The notes under the pieces were generated by a model, which saw only the letters and a list, made by a program, of their open reading frames with translations, was not told the origin of the DNA and did not search any database. From contig JAPDFW010000069.1 in NCBI GenBank assembly GCA_028826165.1, positions 248,001-312,000 of the forward strand: a stretch of DNA of 64,000 nt. Reading direction: 5' to 3'. A program made the position numbers and the translations under genes. Source of the stretch: Anaeramoeba ignava. Its lineage: Eukaryota > Metamonada > Anaeramoebidae. Positions 61,636-64,000 of the stretch are shown here, in pieces; position 1 is the first letter of the stretch; each line of letters starts with the position of its first letter.

Positions 61636-63108
61636 ATGAGAACAAGACAAACAAGAAGAACAAGTAAATTAAATAGAAATTGTGAATATTTTATTGGATA
61701 TGTTGATGATAATGAATCACCAGAAGAAATTATGAGAAAATTTCAAATATTAGAAGAATTACAAAATCAAAATCAAATTCAAAATCAAAATGAAAATCAA
61801 AATCAAAATCAAAATCAAAATAAAAATCAAAATCAAAATCAAAATCAAAATAAAAATCAAAATCAAAATCAAAATCAAAATATAAATCAAAATAAAAATC
61901 AAAATCAAAATCAAAATCAAAATCAAAATCAAATTCAAAATCAAAATCAAATTCAAATTAAAAATCAAATTCAAAATCAAAATCAAAATCAAAATAAAAA
62001 TTTAACAGAAGAACAAATTCAAAAATTATTTACAAAAACAACTTCTTCTTCAATTAAAAATATTTTAAGTCAATATTATCAACCAAATTACGATTTTGAT
62101 TCAAATGATTTTGATTCTAATTTATCTGAAGATTTTATTGAAATTTCAGATGAAAAAATTGAAACCAAATTAAAAAAGAGAGAAAAGAAAAATAAGAAGA
62201 AAAACAAAAAGAAAAAAAGGAAAAAAAGACAAAATAAAATCAAAATAAAAGAAGAAAACAAAGAAATTCAAATGGAAATTGAAAATGAAAATGAAAATCA
62301 AAATCAAATTGAAAATGAAAATCAAATTGAAAAAAAATCAAAACAAAATTTTACAGGATATTTAAATCTTGAAAAATACTTTTCCATGAAAAAAAAGAAA
62401 AAAAACAAAGATGACTCAATATATGAAGTACCGAATAAAATACCACATGGATGGTTTGTAAGAGAGATATCAATTTATAATCCAGAAGAAGAAAAACCAA
62501 CAAAATTTTATTTTGAAGTTTCATCAATTTTGAAACATAAATTTGAAAGAAAAGAATATCAAGCAATTATGATGAATCCACCATGGAAAGAAGAAATTGA
62601 ATTAGAAAAAGAAATGAAGGATGAAAACACGATAGAAAAAGGAGTTAGTGTTTCTGATATATTTGGGATGGAAATAATTTCAAATTTTCAAGGATTTTTA
62701 TTTATTTGGATAACAAATAATAATATGAATGAAGTGCTCAAAAAAGGGATAGAAAATGGGTTTAGATGTGTAGAAACTGTAACATGGATCAAAATCAATT
62801 CTTCAAATGATTTTATGATTCATGAAGTTGGTTCATTTAAATCAGTTAAATCAACGATGTTAATTCTTGTTCATGATAAAGCAAATTTGAAAAATGTTTC
62901 TCATCAAAGAAATTGTGATGTTTTAATTGATATTGAAAGGCCTAAATTTCATAATATTTCCCCTAAACCTCAATATGCTAGAAATATTGTTGAAGATATG
63001 CTTAGTTATTATAAGATTATTGATAATCCTGTGTTTTTAGATTTATGGGTTTCTAGTCCAAATGAATCTAGAAAATTTTGGATTAGTTTTCATGAGAAAG
63101 ATTATTAA
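61636..63108 (+). CDS. MT-A70 family adenine-N6 methyltransferase-like protein
   Basis: A single exon of 490 residues. Residues 1-45 are conserved-looking, then come an NQ tract (about 46-125), a Lys-rich segment and the MT-A70 fold (about 235-485): YLNLEKYFSMK, HGWFVREISIYNP, KYQAIMMNPPW-like EYQAIMMNPPW, VSDIFGMEIISNFQGFLFIWITN, GFRCVETVTWIKIN, KSTMLILVHDK, RNCDVLIDIERPKFHNISPKPQ and PVFLDLWVSS. The family makes N6-methyladenine in RNA (METTL3/14, METTL4) or DNA (ciliate MTA1/MTA9). The motif here is NPPW, not the catalytic DPPW, so activity is uncertain; it could be a METTL14/MTA9-type partner. Confidence 0.88.
   Translation: MRTRQTRRTSKLNRNCEYFIGYVDDNESPEEIMRKFQILEELQNQNQIQNQNENQNQNQNQNKNQNQNQNQNKNQNQNQNQNINQNKNQNQNQNQNQNQIQNQNQIQIKNQIQNQNQNQNKNLTEEQIQKLFTKTTSSSIKNILSQYYQPNYDFDSNDFDSNLSEDFIEISDEKIETKLKKREKKNKKKNKKKKRKKRQNKIKIKEENKEIQMEIENENENQNQIENENQIEKKSKQNFTGYLNLEKYFSMKKKKKNKDDSIYEVPNKIPHGWFVREISIYNPEEEKPTKFYFEVSSILKHKFERKEYQAIMMNPPWKEEIELEKEMKDENTIEKGVSVSDIFGMEIISNFQGFLFIWITNNNMNEVLKKGIENGFRCVETVTWIKINSSNDFMIHEVGSFKSVKSTMLILVHDKANLKNVSHQRNCDVLIDIERPKFHNISPKPQYARNIVEDMLSYYKIIDNPVFLDLWVSSPNESRKFWISFHEKDY
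61760..62000 (+). repeat. In-frame CAAAAT hexamers (Asn-Gln tract) in the MT-A70 gene
   Basis: About 40 CAAAAT/AAAAAT/ATTCAA units encode NQ, NK and IQ. The same hexamer occurs in introns of other genes. Confidence 0.92.
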
Positions 63109-64000
63109 TCAAACAATAAAACATAAATAAAGCATAATTTAAAATTTAAATCAAAAATAATATTTTATTTAATTATTTATTAAACTTTAAACATAAATTC
63201 TTATTCTATTTAATTAGTTTAAATTAAATTATTTATAAATTATTTATTAATTATAATTTAAATTTTAAATATAAATTTAAATCAAAAATAAATATTATTT
63301 TATTTAATTATTTATTAATTATTTATTAAACTTTAAACATTAATTCTTATTCTATTTATTTATTTAAATTAAATTATTTATAAATTATTTATTAATTATT
63401 ATTTAAATTTTAAATATAAATTTAAATCAAAAATAAATATTATTTTATTTAATTATTTATTAATTATTTATTAAACTTTTAAACATAAAATTCTTTATTT
63501 ATTTATTTATTTAAATTAAATTATTTATAAATTATTTATTAATTATAATTTAAATTTTAAATTTAAATTTAAATCAAAAATAAATATTATTTTATTTAAT
63601 TATTTATTAATTATTTATTAAACTTTAAATATTAAATTCTTATTCTATTTATTTATTTAAATTAAATTATTTATAAATTATTTATTAATTATAATTTAAA
63701 TTTTAAATATAAATTTAAATCAAAAATAAATATTATTTTTATTTTATTATTTATTAATTATTTATTAAACTTTAAATATTAATTCTTATTTTATTTATTT
63801 ATTTAAATTAAATTATTTATAAATTATTTATTAATTATTATTTAAATTTTAAATATAAATTTAAATCAAAAATAAATATTATTTTATTTTTATTATTTAT
63901 TAATTATTTATTAAACTTTAAATATTAAATTCTTATTTTTATTTAATTGTTTAAATTAAATTATTTATAAATTATTTATTAATTATAATTTAAATTTTAA
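63109..64000. repeat. About 147-bp AT-rich satellite, 6 copies, running off the right edge
   Basis: The landmark AAATTTAAATCAAAAATAAATATT recurs near 63270, 63423, 63571, 63718 and 63866, a spacing of about 147 bp. Each unit has TTATTAAACTTTAAA and TTAAATTAAATTATTTATAAA. It is only distantly like the 145-bp family. Confidence 0.9.

Overview
This is an AT-rich eukaryotic nuclear segment with spliceosomal introns (GT...AG, mostly about 60-160 nt apart from a few swollen by repeats). The standard genetic code fits. The protein set is wholly eukaryotic: Nup155, RanBP1, Arf, Rac, Rab, G-alpha, Integrator subunit 6, Rrp15, an MT-A70 methyltransferase, and BTB, Kelch, TLDc, BAR and ubiquitin-like proteins. 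The gene style (Asn/Gln/Glu-rich tracts, BTB-TLDc and BTB-ARM proteins, small GTPases, T-rich upstream tracts with TCATTTTTCATT) suggests an amoeboid protist. An Anaeramoeba-like metamonad is my best guess and an amoebozoan the alternative; no ribosomal RNA or other decisive marker is present.

Layout, left to right: Furry-like scaffold (minus, runs off the left edge); coiled-coil membrane protein (plus); RRM/arginine-rich RNA-binding protein (minus); RanBP1 (plus); 48-residue membrane protein (minus); Nup155 (plus); Arf1 (minus); a 145-bp satellite; BTB-BACK-TLDc protein (plus); a 10-kb multi-exon gene for a propeller/Ig-like/STRA6-like membrane protein (minus); Rac (plus); a second satellite array; Rab (minus); BTB-coiled-coil-ARM protein (minus); Integrator subunit 6 (plus); G-protein alpha subunit (minus); WD40-BAR-SH3 protein (plus); Kelch-BTB-BTB protein (plus); two tandem multi-ubiquitin-like genes (plus); Rrp15 (minus); MT-A70 methyltransferase (plus); and a 147-bp satellite at the right edge. 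Strands alternate through much of the window, so many genes are head-to-head pairs with only 150-350 bp between start codons.

Most introns were resolved by eye from homology, reading phase and splice dinucleotides. The reconstructed coding lengths of RanBP1, Arf, Nup155, INTS6, G-alpha, BTB-ARM, Kelch-BTB and the coiled-coil gene are each divisible by three. Non-coding space is dominated by tandem repeats of 6, 12 or 18 bp inside introns and about 145 bp between genes. The same hexamers inside exons encode Asn-Gln, Asn-Glu and Lys-Asn tracts.

Themes: nuclear transport (Nup155, RanBP1), membrane/actin signalling (Rac, Arf, Rab, G-alpha, BAR-SH3, Furry), ubiquitin/CUL3-type adaptors (BTB and Kelch proteins, poly-UBL proteins) and RNA (Integrator, RRM protein, MT-A70, Rrp15). 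The most notable observations are an Inr-like upstream motif, an A-to-T codon gradient along genes, recurrent one-base frame breaks at homopolymers, nucleosome-length satellites and several unusual domain fusions.
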